A DNA stretch of 64,000 bases from Thuidium tamariscinum (lineage: Eukaryota; Streptophyta; Bryopsida; Hypnales; Thuidiaceae), in the NCBI GenBank assembly GCA_947034885.2, contig OX344750.2, positions 19,524,053-19,588,052 of the forward strand, given 5' to 3'. The translations under genes and the position numbers were made by a program. Under the pieces are notes generated by a model, which was given only the letters and a program-made list of their open reading frames with translations, did no database searches and was not told the DNA's origin. Positions within the stretch are counted from its first letter, which is position 1, and the number at the start of each line of letters is the position of its first letter. Below, in pieces: positions 1 to 12,680 of the stretch.

Positions 1-2400
1 TAAAAATGAAAGTGAAAGTAAAAAATATTTTTGATGTATATACCTTTAAGAAGAAGATATCCTAGGAAGGAAAATCTTAGAAATACTCTCTAAGTAGGAG
101 AATTAGAAAAGTGCAAAATTTCATGAAAATTGTAACTTTCACTATAATTTTACATTTAAATTTGTAAAAAATAGGAAAATAATTTTCTTAAAAATAAAAA
201 ATTGGTCATTAGGGAAGAAATTTCACCAAAAGAATGATCTTGAAATCATTTTCAATTGTGTGCACAAGGGAGCTCTATTTGCATGAACACAGAAGACATA
301 AAATAATGTTTTTTTAAAGTGACTTTTGGTAGGCACATGTCTACCTAGTGTGTAAATAGATACTAGACATCTTAGCTCTAAATCATTATTTTAGGTACTC
401 TCCAGTACTAAAATCCCTTAAACTGCAAAGTGTGACTAATTAGCTAAATTTAAATATGAAATAATTTTTGAATTAAAAAAAAAGATTCTGATTACTTTCA
501 AGTTATCTATCTCCAATAAAAATTTCAAGTTCAAAAGAGTTAATGCCTCAAAAGTTATAGCACATGACAACTCCGTCATTCAAAGTGTGATGCAAAATAG
601 TAGAAGTGTTTCTTGCACTCATCCTAAGGAATGATGCAAATTGCCTAATTTTTGAAGAAAAATTAGAGTTGTGATATGTATTACATAGGCCATTATGGGC
701 ATGTATTTGTAGTTTGGATCAAATATAATATAATTCATTGAAGTGCGTGAGATTATTTGGAGGTACATTCAAACATCAAGATATAACCACATATATACAT
801 CAAGGTTGTGATTCTTTTGAATAATGAATGACATAGCCATGTCTAATCATTGTACATTTTGCTACTTGTTAACCTCCAAGCTAACCACTTCTATCCCTAA
901 ATCCACTCATTGTCTTAATGTCCTAAAAAAAGTAAATGCCATTCACCAAGGTTCAAATAACAAATCAAAGTAAAATGAGGGTCAATTCTAAGTGCCACAA
1001 GATTACTTGCCACATGTGATGAATACATGCATGTGTATACATGCATTAATGCATATTCTATTTTCCTTGTATAAACCGACAATTTTTTTTTGTAGATTCA
1101 TTATTATTTTTTAAATTTACCACATTCCCACACGATGTTAATTGCAAAAGCAAAAGCATGGTAGCTCTTAGAACTAATATATCTATGCAACACAATTTTT
1201 TGCAAGTGATTTGGACCTACCATCTACATTAGGGGTAGTCATGCCTTCTTTGAGAAGAAGATTTCTTTGAAGTTGTTCCTTGTAAAGAAGGTGTGACAAC
1301 CCTTTTGGTGTGTCAAGTGTGGAGAAACAGAACTCAAGAATCAATTGACATGTATACAAAAACAAGGGTCCAATTACAGTGGTTCAAGAGATCTTACCGC
1401 TTGAGTGATTGGGTGGGACCAAGCAAAGGGGTGAAATATAGGAGTGCAAGATAAACAATTCCTCTAGAATTTTTTCCAAAAAGACTATTTCTTCACCTTT
1501 GGAGGAGAAAAAACGGCTCTTTAAATTCTCAAGGAATGACAAGACCACCTACCTCAATCAACCAACAAAGAAACAACACATGCTCATTTTCAAAAAAATC
1601 AATAATTGACATGAAGAAGGTGTGACTAGCCTATAGAACTATGCCTTGAGAACACGATAGTATATGTCAAATTGCATTGATTTTGCCTATTTCATCTGTA
1701 CAACATTTTATGAAAATTCCACAACAAAGTCTATAAATTTTAAACAACACTTCCATTGATACTTTTTACATTCACACAAAAATTCACGTCAATTAGAACT
1801 TTCATACATCTTCAAATACTTCTTGCCAATATCCTAAAATGCACATTATACATCATGAGAGCAAATCCATTCAACATCCTTCAAGAATTAAATAATTTTT
1901 TGGGAACAATTAGTTAAATTTGCTACAATATTTGTAGCAACTGAAATTTCTGAAAATAGCCCAAAATGTATCAAATGTAGTAAGAGTTGCTACAAAGGCC
2001 TATCAATGGATTTGGAATATTCTATTAAGAATGGCTTTCGAGAAATGAAGAGTTCAGCAACATTGCTAATTCTGCAAAACCCAGAAAATCACAGAGACCA
2101 ATTGTGTAATAAGAACTGGCAAAACAGATTCCCCATCAAAAAAAAGGAAAAAAAAGGAAAATAAAAGGAAAAAAAGGAGAAAAAAAAGAGAAAAAAAAGG
2201 GAAAAATGATATAACAAATCCCCCATCGTGATACGCCCCTCCTATTTAGCCCCCTCAAATGCTTCCCTCTACTATAGGATATGCCAGGCCTAGCCCTGCA
2301 AAAACTGGAGTAGGGCAAAATTGGCACCCAGCCCTAAAAATATTTCTCCACGACAAGGACGACAATAGCCAAGCTCCGGTTCTAAATTGAAAAAAAAAAA
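1..2400. other. AT-rich intergenic DNA, no gene seen
   Basis: No reading frame here resembles a known protein and no RNA gene was recognised. The only notable local structure is a purine tract at about 2140-2210 made almost wholly of A and G, just before a short GC-richer patch at 2220-2340. This is consistent with old transposon debris, but no terminal repeats were found. Confidence 0.5.
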
Positions 2401-3820
2401 TTGAAAAAAATTGAAAAAAATATCCCATGTAATATATAATACGAGGGGCTTCCCAAAAATCTCACTGACAAACCGAGTTCCCCCCTGCAGGTCGGTGACC
2501 GGGAACGCGAGCAGCCTAATTTTACACCGCGAACGAGAGCTCCTCTCGTCGACTACGGACGTTCATGAACGGGAACTTCGGACGAGAACTTCGGACGAGA
2601 ACCTCTAATACCCGGGGGCAGCTCCAGTATCTCCCCACTGGTTCGTGGCCCCGGCGCCGCGACGACGGCCCTCGCGTCGCAACGAACGCGGCCGGGTTTT
2701 GTCCTTTCCTCCTTGCTTCATTTTTGTCAAGAAAAGAAAAAATTAAAAAAAAATTGAAAGCTCGCTCTGCATCCGGAATCCAGATGGTTCTCTTGGTTCG
2801 CATCGTCGTGCAGGATTCCTGTCGTCGACGACGGGGATAAATGTAGTTGCGCGGGCTCCCATCTCGGTCTCCTTGAACCCGTCCCGCCCACCCTTTCTAG
2901 CAGGACTGCGATGCGGACTGCATTTCTGGCTACATACAACTCGACCTGGAACTCAGGCTACAACTGGGCCTACAACTGGGGCCGCAACTGTCTCTAAGAT
3001 CTCTGCCTTTTAGGACGAGAGCCAGCAGTTCGAACTCACCAGTTCTCTTCATGCTCCCCGTGTCATTGTCTACCTTGAGAGTTAGTCAGAGCGCTCAGTG
3101 CTCAGGGACAGTAGCCTTGTTGCAGTAAGTTCGTGGGCTCTCGAATTGATCATCGTGCGGAATCTAAGCTGCATTGTAGCATTAGCCACCCGAACCCCGT
3201 CAGTGAATCTGATAGTGAGGTTTCGCATCTTGGGCATGCGCCGAGTTGCTAGCTCACGGGTGTGCAGAATCCGTTACCAGGTTCACGTGCTTTAGAATCG
3301 TGCACCTCTGCGTGATATTGAGAATGCCGAATCATCGATAGCATTTGGCTCTCGCTGGGGTTGCAATCTGGAGCACGCTCTGGGATATTGGTTGAGTACC
3401 AGTGTGATTCTCATCACTACTGTGGGCTTTCCGAGATTGGGGGTGAGATTTCGGTGTTTGTGAGTACTTGTGAGTTTTTCTATGGACATTGTGATGTCTA
3501 GCGGGTTTGCTGTTGCAATTTTCGTCAGTTGTGTTTAGGAAGCCTTGGGTGTTGTCAGCCACAAATGGCCGAAAAAGAAAGATACGTCTAAACCGAACGC
3601 TTTCTAGGCAACTGGAAAGGTCGAGGCTGGAGGCTTTTGTTGGTTTGCCCGAGACTTTTAACTCTTCATTCTTCGCAGATTCGTCTGTCTTCAATTCTTT
3701 TGTAGATCCCCCGTGTTTGGAGGTGTGGAGGTGAATCCCCTTCCAAGTTCGTGTGGAGGTCTGAGTTAGACATTAGTACTGAATTCGCTAAATTTTTTTT
3801 AAAAACCAAGCTTCGTCACA
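2401..3820 (+). promoter_or_regulatory. GC-rich promoter and long 5' leader of the zinc-finger gene
   Basis: Base composition changes abruptly near 2450 from AT-rich to GC- and CpG-rich and stays so up to the ATG at 3821, as expected of a transcribed leader. A TATA-like TATATAAT lies at 2433-2440 and would place a start near 2465, giving a leader of about 1.3 kb. Several short upstream ORFs occur (for example 3098-3295 and 3507-3734, 65 and 75 codons); if transcribed they could reduce translation of the main frame. The transcription start and any leader intron are inferred, not shown. Confidence 0.45.
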
Positions 3821-6026
3821 ATGGCGGCCACTCTCTCCTTCTATAACGAGAGCAACATCTTCGCCTCCATTCCGCCAATGTCTTCCAATCCCACGCTCAT
3901 GATGAACGAGAATGGGACGGTGTCGTTCGGATCCGGCCAATCCCTGCTCTCCAGCTTTGCGGACGTCTCGAATTTCGGCTCTGCATGGCCGGAGCTTTAC
4001 GGCCCCCCGAGCTTCTTCAACTCGTCCACCCAGTCGTCCTCGATGCCCCTGAGCGAGTCCTCCGTTTACTCTACAGACGACCAAGCCACAGATTTCCTCT
4101 TCCTGGGCAACGACTCGGAGTTTTTGAACCAGATCAACGGAGTCGCGGCTGTGATGCACCCCAACTTGGTCAGCACTTTGAAGAACATGGTGGCACCCGG
4201 ACCCGGATCGCCTAGCCAGTCTGTGTCGTCGTCGCAGTTTTCCTGCCTTTCGTTCTTCGAGCAGCAGCCGAGCCAGAGTGACCGTATGGGGAGCTCCATT
4301 TTCCAGCAAGCGTGTGAACAGAAAGCGGCACTCCAGGCCGTCGACGCATCTAAGCTCGTCGTCGACACCCGAGCCATCTCGCCAATTTGCGAGATGCAAG
4401 CTGTTAAGGTACGTACGTGGCCTTGTACATAATAAAACATTCCCTGCCTTCTTTCGAGGAACGTTGATCAGAATGCTGTCGTAGAACTTTCGTTATATTC
4501 GATTTACTAGTTTGGGTTGACTGTTGCCTGTGACTGACTAGCTCGGTTGTTGTCTCCCAGGTTGAGAAGTCAGAGACTGACGAGAGTATCGAGGCCGCCG
4601 TGGTATCTGTGGACTTGATCCAAAACCGGCGTCCCTTCCGATGCGAGCACGACGGGTGCAACAAGACGTTCAAGAATCCGCAGACCATGAAGATGCATCA
4701 CAAGACGCACTACTCCGACGGGAGCGCCGCCAGCAAAGCGGGGCTCCTGTCCTTGCCCACGCTCAGCAACTCCTTGAAGGCGGGCCACAACAAGAAGATT
4801 CCCTCGAGATGCCCCAAGTGCAAGAAGACGTTCGTGGGACTGTACGAGCTTCGACGACACTACGGACGCAAGCATTCCGAGGGGGAGAAACCCTTTGGAT
4901 GCCGCAAGTGTGGGAAGAGATTCTACATCGAGGTAATAACACTGTAACACCATGCCCATGCATAGACCCACATGTTGTTTACACTCGTAATTAATTAGCA
5001 TTAGTCAACTAATCGTGATTAGGAAGGCTGCTTAGTGCCCCTGTCACCATCGAACACCAAGTCCTTGCTGCTGCGAGCATCTGTCTTCAAATTGATTGCC
5101 CGACATGCTGCTAGTTGGTGACACTTCACATGTAGTCCCCTCCACATGACTAGTATGTTTGTGGATGTTGTGAAAGCCGCTTATTTTTTAATTTTTTAGT
5201 CAAGTAATGCTAGTTAATTTCGGCTGAGTACGTCGTTTAGTATTCCATCGAACTTGCAAGTTGTGCTGCATGGTGTTACATCGTGTGTGTTCTTGCAAAT
5301 ATTGACCTTCAATTACTTGTGATGACTCGGACATGCATCGTGCTGTGACTAATATGTGCCGTGCTGATGCTCCAGGTTGATGTTCGAGACCACGAGAAGC
5401 TTTGCGGCGAGCCCATCGAATGCAAATGCGGCCTCAAATTCGCCTTCAAGTGCAACCTCGTCGCGCACAAGAAAGCCCATCCCGCCTGCCAAGACCAGCA
5501 AACGAGCACGAGCCCCTCGTCATCGACTTCCGCGTCTTCTTGCACCCACCAGTCGTCCTCCTCTTCCAGCGACTCCGACCAGTCTCGTTCCCCCCCTTCG
5601 ATCTCCACCGCCGCGTCACGAGGCTTACGACGTCAGCGCGAGGGGAGCGCGAGTTTAAGCCCCAGCATGCACCATCAGCCGACGTCAAGTGCCCCGCTCC
5701 CGGACTTCAAGGACATTCCCGAGGCGCCTCAATTCAAGTGCGCCCGCTATGACTTCCCCTCCGGAACCGGCGCATTGCTCAACAGTAACAGCACGGATGT
5801 TTTGCCGTACTACCCCACGGTGCCCACGTTCGCGCACCTCCCGGCTAACCCGCTGTACCCGAGTCCACAGCAAAGCCAGCACTTCGCCTTCAAGATCCAG
5901 CAGCAGCAACAGCAGCAACAACAGTCGAGCTTCTCCTTCCCCGGAGAGATCGGGCTGCTGTTCTCGCCGTCACCGTCGCAGTCGCCGCTGCCGTCACCTT
6001 TGCATCACGGCCTGGTGCGTCTTTGA
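3821..6026 (+). CDS. Four-finger C2H2 zinc-finger transcription factor, three exons
   Basis: Exons 3821-4408, 4561-4932 and 5376-6026 join in phase 0 through AAG|GTACGT...CCCAG|GTT and GAG|GTAATA...TCCAG|GTT to give 536 aa. The fingers, by residue: C224/C229/H242/H246 (C2H2), C280/C283/H296/H301 (C2H2), C310/C313/H326/C330 (C2HC) and C336/C338/H351/H355 with an unusual C-x-C. This order of two C2H2 fingers then variant fingers resembles the DNA-binding blocks of plant IDD, STOP1 and WIP proteins; the exact subfamily is not assigned. Intron 2 cuts finger 3. The N-terminal ~195 residues are Ser/Phe-rich and lack fingers; the tail is Ser-rich with a nine-Gln run near residues 495-503 (CAG/CAA repeat at 5898-5924). 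It is expected to be a nuclear DNA-binding regulator; targets are unknown. The start is the first ATG of exon 1, and the frame is intact throughout. Confidence 0.9.
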
Positions 6027-6600
6027 TTGTCGACACCCGGCGGATTCCCAGTGCGGCATTCAATTCAAGAGCTTTACCTTCCCCGGAGAGATCGGTTGAT
6101 GCTATCGCCGTCTCTCCTCTGTATCACGTTCTGGTGCGGCTTTGGAATGACTGATTAACTGATTCGCGGTGGAGGCCCTGTGGATGGATACTCGCCGCTC
6201 TGACCGTCGCACTCCTTGAGCTGGGCTCTGTGATTTCATTCCGGACGGAAGCATTTTCCGTGGAGTCTCATAGACTTTGACCACTTATGTTTTCCCATCG
6301 TGTGTGGTCAATGTCTATGAGAGAGGCGGAGCAACAGGCAAGGCAAGGCAATGCAATGCTTGCTTGTTGTGCGGCCAAGGAGTGCGACTGTTATTACGCG
6401 GCAAGCCTGGCTTTTTTTTCTTTTCTTTTGTGTAGGAAGAACTTGGGAACTTAATATTTTACAACTAATAATTGGGTTCATGCCCGTAGTTGGTGATTTT
6501 ATTTTTATGAGGAGGACAAAAAAAAAAGCAACGACGAAATAATTTAGTAGGATTCAGACCATGGGGTATGTAACTGTAACTGCATTATTTTAGTGTGTAA
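6027..6600 (+). other. 3' flank/UTR of the zinc-finger gene with a duplicated gene tail
   Basis: The sequence just after the stop is GC-rich and fades to AT-rich by 6430. Positions about 6070-6150 repeat, 142 bp downstream and imperfectly, the last coding segment at about 5928-6030: both carry a CCCCGGAGAGATCGG block followed by a CTGGTGCG[T/G]CTTTG motif. A short GGCAA/TGCAA repeat follows near 6328-6358. No canonical AATAAA was picked out with confidence. Confidence 0.55.
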
Positions 6601-7970
6601 CGCTACACCCAAAAATTATTTTTTTGATGGGTATTCTTGTCACAATAAGAAACTGCTGCTCAGTGATAACTTACATCTGGAGTCTCCAACACGTGGAATG
6701 CCCATTTGGGAATGGTGTGACGGGACTGTTTGTTGCTTGATTCTCACTTAACTTGCGTTGTTTGAAAGATGGAGTTTCTGTCAGCGAGGCTGTTAGTTTT
6801 TTTTAATCTTATTTAATGGTATTGAACTACGAATCCAGTGAGTTTGAGATTTGTGATGCACTTTGATGAGATATGGTCAGTTGACTGAAAAGGTGCACCT
6901 TTGAAGCATTTGCTATGTGATTTTGGGGAACTTCTGTAGTTGATAACTGACTGTAATACTTGCTATTTCCTTGAACGCTTTAGCATTTGCATACTTGCAC
7001 AGCAAGTGGTATCAGGATTTGGCATGGCGATTTGTTGTGAAATTAATCAAATTATGTTCTGAACCTCTTGATGAAGTTGGAAAATGCATTGGAGGAAATC
7101 TGCACTAAGTGTCATCTGTACAGTGGTGCAGCCAAATGTCAGCGGTTGGGTACACAAGCACTTGTTCAATTGGAGGAAAACTGAAATATTCTAGTTAACA
7201 GTGAAGATATTCAAATAAGTTGAAATGCAACTTTGTCAGAAATCTTGTATTTTTTGTAGCGTAGTAGGGCTCTCCATATAGAGTGGCTTGTCAAAGCAGC
7301 CTTTTGGAGAGTTCAACTTTTCTCTAATGGTTGTTTTAGAGTGACCAACTTTGTACATAGCCAATAAAAGCCACCACTTGAGGTACTTTATTACACCTTG
7401 TAATCCATGTATATGTGTCAATTTTTTGATTTGGGGGCTATTTAGCTATTATTTCACAACAAGAATGCCCCTATTTTTTCTACTTCTAATTTTTGACAGT
7501 TTTCCTACACCCTACGGTAGGGAAATTTGAGGCATTTAAACATAGCTCCATTGTAATTCAAAAATTCATACATGCTTTTAAAATTGATTAGTACAACATG
7601 TATATTCTAACTATTGTTGAATACAACCTATATAGAGAATATGTATAGGCATCATGTATCAAACAATTCATACAAATGAATCAAACATGTATAATAGAAG
7701 AAAAAAACATAAAATTGAAAATCCTAAAGATAGTATTATATTGGTTTTAAGCCCTAATTTATGCAATGTGTCTTTGAAAATTGCCGTACATATCTAAGTT
7801 TAAGCAAACAATCAAATGGATAACAACCCAAAATGAAACATTGTACAATACATTAATTTGTCTATTTGTATATAGAAGCTCTTCATCTAGATTTATCCCC
7901 TCTTTTTTAGACAACCCTTGGATAAATTTACAAATAGTGTACTATTGATCATTACATGTATTGTATAGTA
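6601..7970. other. AT-rich intergenic DNA, no gene seen
   Basis: No conserved reading frame, splice-consistent exon series or terminal repeat was recognised. It may include the end of the zinc-finger transcript at its left edge. Confidence 0.45.
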
Positions 7971-8241
7971 CATTAGAAGGGATTTGAAGCCTTCAAAGGG
8001 CCATTTCGGGGTTGTTCCCCGAAATTGTTCCCTAGCTGTTGGCCGCTGTCAGGCCGGCATTTACCCAAGAAATAAAAAAATAAAAAATTGGGGTCCTGAA
8101 ATATGAAAAAAAGACCCAATTTTTTTTTCAAAAATAAATAAATTTAATGACGTGGCAATGTCTCGATCACATCGGATTTCAGTTCACGCAACAGAAATTG
8201 CGTTCCCACAATCTTCTAATGGCCTCAAAAATCTTCTAATG
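7971..8241 (+). mobile_element. MITE, CATTAG family, copy A
   Basis: The ends are CATTAGAAGGGATTTGAAG and a closing inverted ATCTTCTAATG. The body holds the family marks seen in the other copies: GGGCC..TTTCGGG, TGTTCCC, a short poly-A centre, and GACGTGGCA followed by a CGATCACATC block. There is no coding capacity, so it is non-autonomous. The superfamily is uncertain: a TA duplication inside a CATTAATG target would suit Tc1/mariner-like elements, but CAT and ATG may belong to the terminal repeat instead. Confidence 0.7.
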
Positions 8242-9417
8242 AGTTGTAATACAACATGCTTCAAAAAATGATGCTATAGTAACTTAAATGATCTTCAAAT
8301 TACTAGCTCCAACTTTTTAAATGCATCCTACAATAGGTCTAATGTTGTTTTTAAAGTGACCACTAGTGGAGTATTTATGTCAACCACATTCCTTTTCAAT
8401 TTAATTTAAATTAATTAGTACAATGCTTTTAGTTTGAAGAATCAACAAAGAATAGTAGAAGGATTTTATAACAAGAATATATGAGTAGGTTTGGTACAAG
8501 AAATTAGAGGGAAAACTTGGAGCAATTGTGTGGATGCCATTGAATTCACTTATGTCATGAAGAATTGGAAATTTCTAGAGGTAGAATTACAATTTAGTAA
8601 ATTTAGATGCCTAAGTGCAAAGTGGAAAATGGAGGAAAAGAGAAAATAGTAGAATAAGTAGGGATTAGAATTAGAAAACATATACAAAAAATTAGAGTTA
8701 GAATTAGAAATTGAAAGAAAGAAATCTAAGGGCAAACTTTGCAACAATTTAGAAGCAAGTATTCAAGTATTGAACTAACATTAGAATAGTGAGAATCACA
8801 CTATAGTAGTGAAAGATGTAGTAGATTAGGATTGATTACTTTAAGGTAGAATAGGAATGGATAGAACATAAGGATGAAACCCCAAATGGTTCATTCAAAC
8901 TTATCAAGATTAACTTGGTTTTCTAGAAGAGTCTCTTTCTTGCAATTTGATTTTAATCTTGAAGCATATAGGCTAGAAAAATAGGAATAAAGGAACTAAT
9001 AGAGATATTAGGAATGATGAAGAAATTTGTAGAGTAAATTTAACACAATTCCCTCTTTGGACTTGGAGAAGGTTGGTTGAAGTTAGAATTAGGTGATGGA
9101 GCTTGGATTAGGAAAAGAAACTTTGAAGGAAAGATTGAGAATATTATAAAGAATTTAAAGCTCATATTTAGTATTCAACTGCATCTTCAAACTCACATCC
9201 CAATAAGCCTAGGCTTACTTGATTTGGAAAAGGAATGAGGCAATAGTGACTAGTTAATGGTAGGAGTTTTCTTTTTGCCTAGAAATTAAAAGCAACTTGG
9301 GAGGATGAGATTGGAAAGACCACAAAGATTTTGGAGTTCATATTCAATGGTCTAGTGGGCCTTGAAGTTGGTTCTAAAAAAAGCCTAGGCTCACTTCATG
9401 TGAAAAAGAAGAAGGTA
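8242..9417. other. Purine-rich intergenic DNA, no gene seen
   Basis: The stretch is rich in GAATTAGAAT-like words. Two loosely similar segments (about 9155-9240 and 9325-9405) share CTCATATT...AAGCCTAGGCT, which suggests an old local duplication. No gene or terminal repeat was recognised. Confidence 0.4.
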
Positions 9418-9776
9418 CATAAGAGGATTTCTGGCCCCCAGAAGACCGTTTCAGGGGTGTTCCCCGAAATTGTTCCCACTGCTGCAGACCAGCCCCTTGC
9501 TGGTCTGAATTTTTGAATTTTGAAAAAAAAAAATTAAAATTTTTTTTTTTCAAAAAACTTCAGAATGTATTAAAGAGAAAAAAAATGATTTAAAAAATAT
9601 ATATATATTTTAAAAATATTTAATTTTTTTTAATATTTAATTAAAATTAATAAAAATATATATTTTCTGACGTGGCAGTCGCTCGACCACATCAGCATCG
9701 CGTTCCCAGCATTCCCTATGCGTTCCCAGTGTTTGAGAACTCGCAATCTTATACAGCAGCTGAAAATCCTCTTATG
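9418..9776 (+). mobile_element. MITE, CATTAG family, copy B (diverged)
   Basis: The ends CATAAGAGGATTT and AAATCCTCTTATG are inverted copies. The interior has CCGTTTCAGGGGTGTTCCCC on the left and GACGTGGCAGTCGCTCGACC on the right, matching copies C and E. A long A/T-only centre (about 9520-9660) separates the arms. A 61-codon ORF at 9331-9516 is only chance reading through the element. Confidence 0.7.
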
Positions 9777-11040
9777 AATGTGGTTGTTTTAAGGGTGGGA
9801 GGTCTACTAGCCTTTGGTTGAAGCAACAACTTTGAGGTTTTATGATCTTGGTATTTGCATTTGAGTTGATTGCAATATGCATTATACTTCTTTTTATTTA
9901 ACAAAAAATGGTTGAATTTGATTATGTGAGTTAGTTTGGTTTGGTATTGAGAGTTGATAAACATCATCATTTGGCTCATTATTTTGCCTTGATTTATAAA
10001 TGTTTGATGTGTTTTTAGTATCATTTGGTCTTACTACTTGCCTTCTGTTGTGTTTTAAGTTTGTTCATCCAACATGCTTTTTTAGTTAATTCTAATAGCC
10101 CAACCTATCCAATGTGACAAACTTGTTAAAAATAACCTAATTATATTTGGATGATCCATCTAGCTTAGAAAAGATTTTAGATCTTTGTTATTGGCTAGAA
10201 TATGCAAGTAATTTTTTGGGGTCTTGATAAATTTATTGTACTATATATATTTTTTCTTAGAACAATGATTTATCTTCCTTGTGAGGTATCATAAGGTGTC
10301 ATTTTTTCTTTATATAAAAATTTGTACAATATACAATATATTAAGTTTTCAACCAAAACTAATTCAATGTAGTGTGATAGAATATATCTTTATTTTAACT
10401 ATTACTTTTTCTCTTATACATAAGAGGCTTTTTATCAACTATATATTTGCAAGGTCAAACTACATTGAATTATTCCATTAATTAGGGCACAAATTAGTGT
10501 TATCTATAAATAAGTATTATTGTTGTATTATTTTTTTGGTGAAAATTAAACTTTGTAGTTTTACTTTATATCCTACACATGGATCATACTACATAATATT
10601 ATTTTATTTTTATTTATTTTATTTAATTTAAAAGTTCTACACATAGGAACACTAACTAATATATTAGAATTTGGCTCAAGGATATATATGACTAAAGAAA
10701 TGTGGTCTTGAATGTGGTAAGAAACTCATTGTAATTATCTATTGTAGTTACTTGATTTCACTTCAAGGTTTCTATTTCATGCAAAAATTCACCAAAATGA
10801 AATACATACATATTTCAAAGGAATATTTGCCAATGTAGGGGATGGAATTGTTAAATTGCTAGAAAATCACTCACAATGACATCACTCTTCTTGAGATGAG
10901 TATACACAAATTTGGATGAGAAATTTAATTTTGATCCATGATTTTTTGGTTTCATTCATCAATATAGATGTAAATAGCTTGTGAAGATCACTTTTTTCAC
11001 TGCTCAAAATGAATGAAACAAGAACAATGTGACCATGAAG
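9777..11040. other. AT-rich intergenic DNA, no gene seen
   Basis: This is very AT-rich sequence with no recognisable coding or repeat structure. Confidence 0.45.
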
Positions 11041-11282
11041 CTCTATTTGTCACTCAACCAAACCGTAATTGCGTTGTGCAATGTGAATGCAGTTGGAGAT
11101 GGGATTTGGAACCTCAGCTTCAACGAGAGAGTCGATGTCATACGAAGTGATTTGATGAAGGTTCCCGGCCAGCCAACTGGTGTCCACACAATGCTGCAAC
11201 AAAAGATACGAAACCCTAACTTAGGCAGACCTGAATCAGAGAGCCGGCGGAGTCCTTGATCACTCCCTGAATTTCCATTCAT
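11041..11282 (-). other. Possible small gene fragment of unknown identity
   Basis: The base composition is richer in G+C than its surroundings. On the minus strand an ATG at about 11276 opens a short frame (MEIQGVIKDSAGSLIQ) ending CAG|GTCTGC. After a 37-bp stretch ending TTGTTGCAG, a second open frame of about 47 codons runs to a TGA near 11051 and contains SYDIDSLVEAEVPNP. The two are in phase if joined, but 37 bp is too short for a normal plant intron, so either part of an intron is missing or this is a pseudogene piece. A telo-box-like AAACCCTAA lies between them. I do not recognise the protein. Confidence 0.25.
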
Positions 11283-12680
11283 GAAATAAGCTTAACCTAA
11301 ATCTCAGTCCTCAAGACCGAAAGAATATGAAAGTAAAAATGATGAGGCTCGCAGATGAGAAGCCCAACAGAACATCCTCCCTCTGGCTACGGCAATTAGC
11401 ATGAATTCATTGCAAGCCCGCTCCATCAAAATGTCGACATTTCAATCAATCGACAGCCAAGAATTCCACCTACAAGTTTCATGACATCTGGAAACACTGA
11501 GGATTACGCTAACAATCTGTCCTGAGCGTTCCACAAAATGAAGATCACTCGACATAATATGGGTAAGAAACTCTATCATTTGAATCTTCTTCATTTCATC
11601 AAAAAATCCTAATACTGGAGAATAAATTCGAGTCGGTTTGCATTTCAAACCTAAGATTTAGTGGGCAAGCTCTTCTCAATGCGAAAGTTGATGCATCAGA
11701 TGGACAAATTTGCTTCTCATTTCAGTAATCCAGTAGCGTCTCTGCAAACTTTGCAAGAAATTCCGATGCTCCATGTCTACCAAGAGTATTCGAAGAAATT
11801 CAATAGTTTTTTCTGAATTCAATTCTAATAGCGAACTTCAAATTCATGGGGGTGGGTTCTACATAATAGATGTGTGATCACCTGTCAGGTACCGTGACAA
11901 GCGACTGTGCACCAAATTTTTGATTTTTTTCTTCAAGGGACGTGACGAAGGCAGACATGAGAAGGAGAGTATCAGGTGAAACCTCAACACTAATTCCTCA
12001 TTCCTCAACTCTAGTATCAACAAAGCACATCCCTAACCCTAAAAACAAAACAGCATTTGAAGAAACACCGAGTGACTGGCAGTGACGTCTAAGGATTAAG
12101 TATTTTACAGGGAAATGAGCAATGTTTTTGAAGTTTTCTGGGGGAATCGTTGCAGATAGTTGTGGTTGTCATTAGGAGGCTTCAGAGTAGGAGAAAGGGC
12201 GAGAGAAAATCTTAGGAGAATGCAGTGTAGTGTTTCAAAATACATTCTACCTCAACGTTCTCATTCACAACATTCTTTAGTAGTTGTGTAAGAATCCACC
12301 TTCTGGCAACTTAAAAAAATGGACTCAAAAGTGTGGTATTCAATGTAGAGAGCGCAATCAATGGATGGATCTAAATCAGTGGCCAATGCATATCTTCATC
12401 CTGTAGCTTTTGCTCAAAACCCACCTGAAGATGATCTCAAGATAGTGCAAAAAAACTAAATCTGAACTCCTTTTCCCCGAGAGTTTTGAAGGAGCTCTTT
12501 GAGAATTTTTATGTTGGTCAGAACCCTTTTTCCCATTGTTCTCTTACTCTGAATCCTTACTCTGAATCGCTCTATTGGAGAGATATGGGAGTGAATTCAT
12601 GGTGGTTACAGTGAATTTGAGTGCGTCTAAGGAATAGCATTGCTTAATGAGAGCATTGAAACTATGATTGTGAGTCTCAT
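11283..12680. other. Intergenic DNA with moderate composition, no gene assigned
   Basis: The sequence is less AT-rich than the flanks and contains a CCCTAACCCTAAAA motif near 12033. A short open segment near 12362-12463 (+) reads MDGSKSVANAYLHPVAFAQ before a stop, but nothing joins to it. It could be leader sequence of the Mpv17-family gene or gene debris; neither is established. Confidence 0.3.

Noticed and set aside
3788..4399. 203-codon minus-strand ORF opposite zinc-finger exon 1
   Set aside because: It is the mirror of a GC-rich coding exon; its translation is Arg/Gly-rich without family features, and the plus strand has clear splice sites and zinc fingers.
5377..6099. Several plus and minus ORFs overlapping exon 3 of the zinc-finger gene
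   Set aside because: They are alternate frames of a GC-rich exon; only the frame with CKCG..H..H continues from exon 2.
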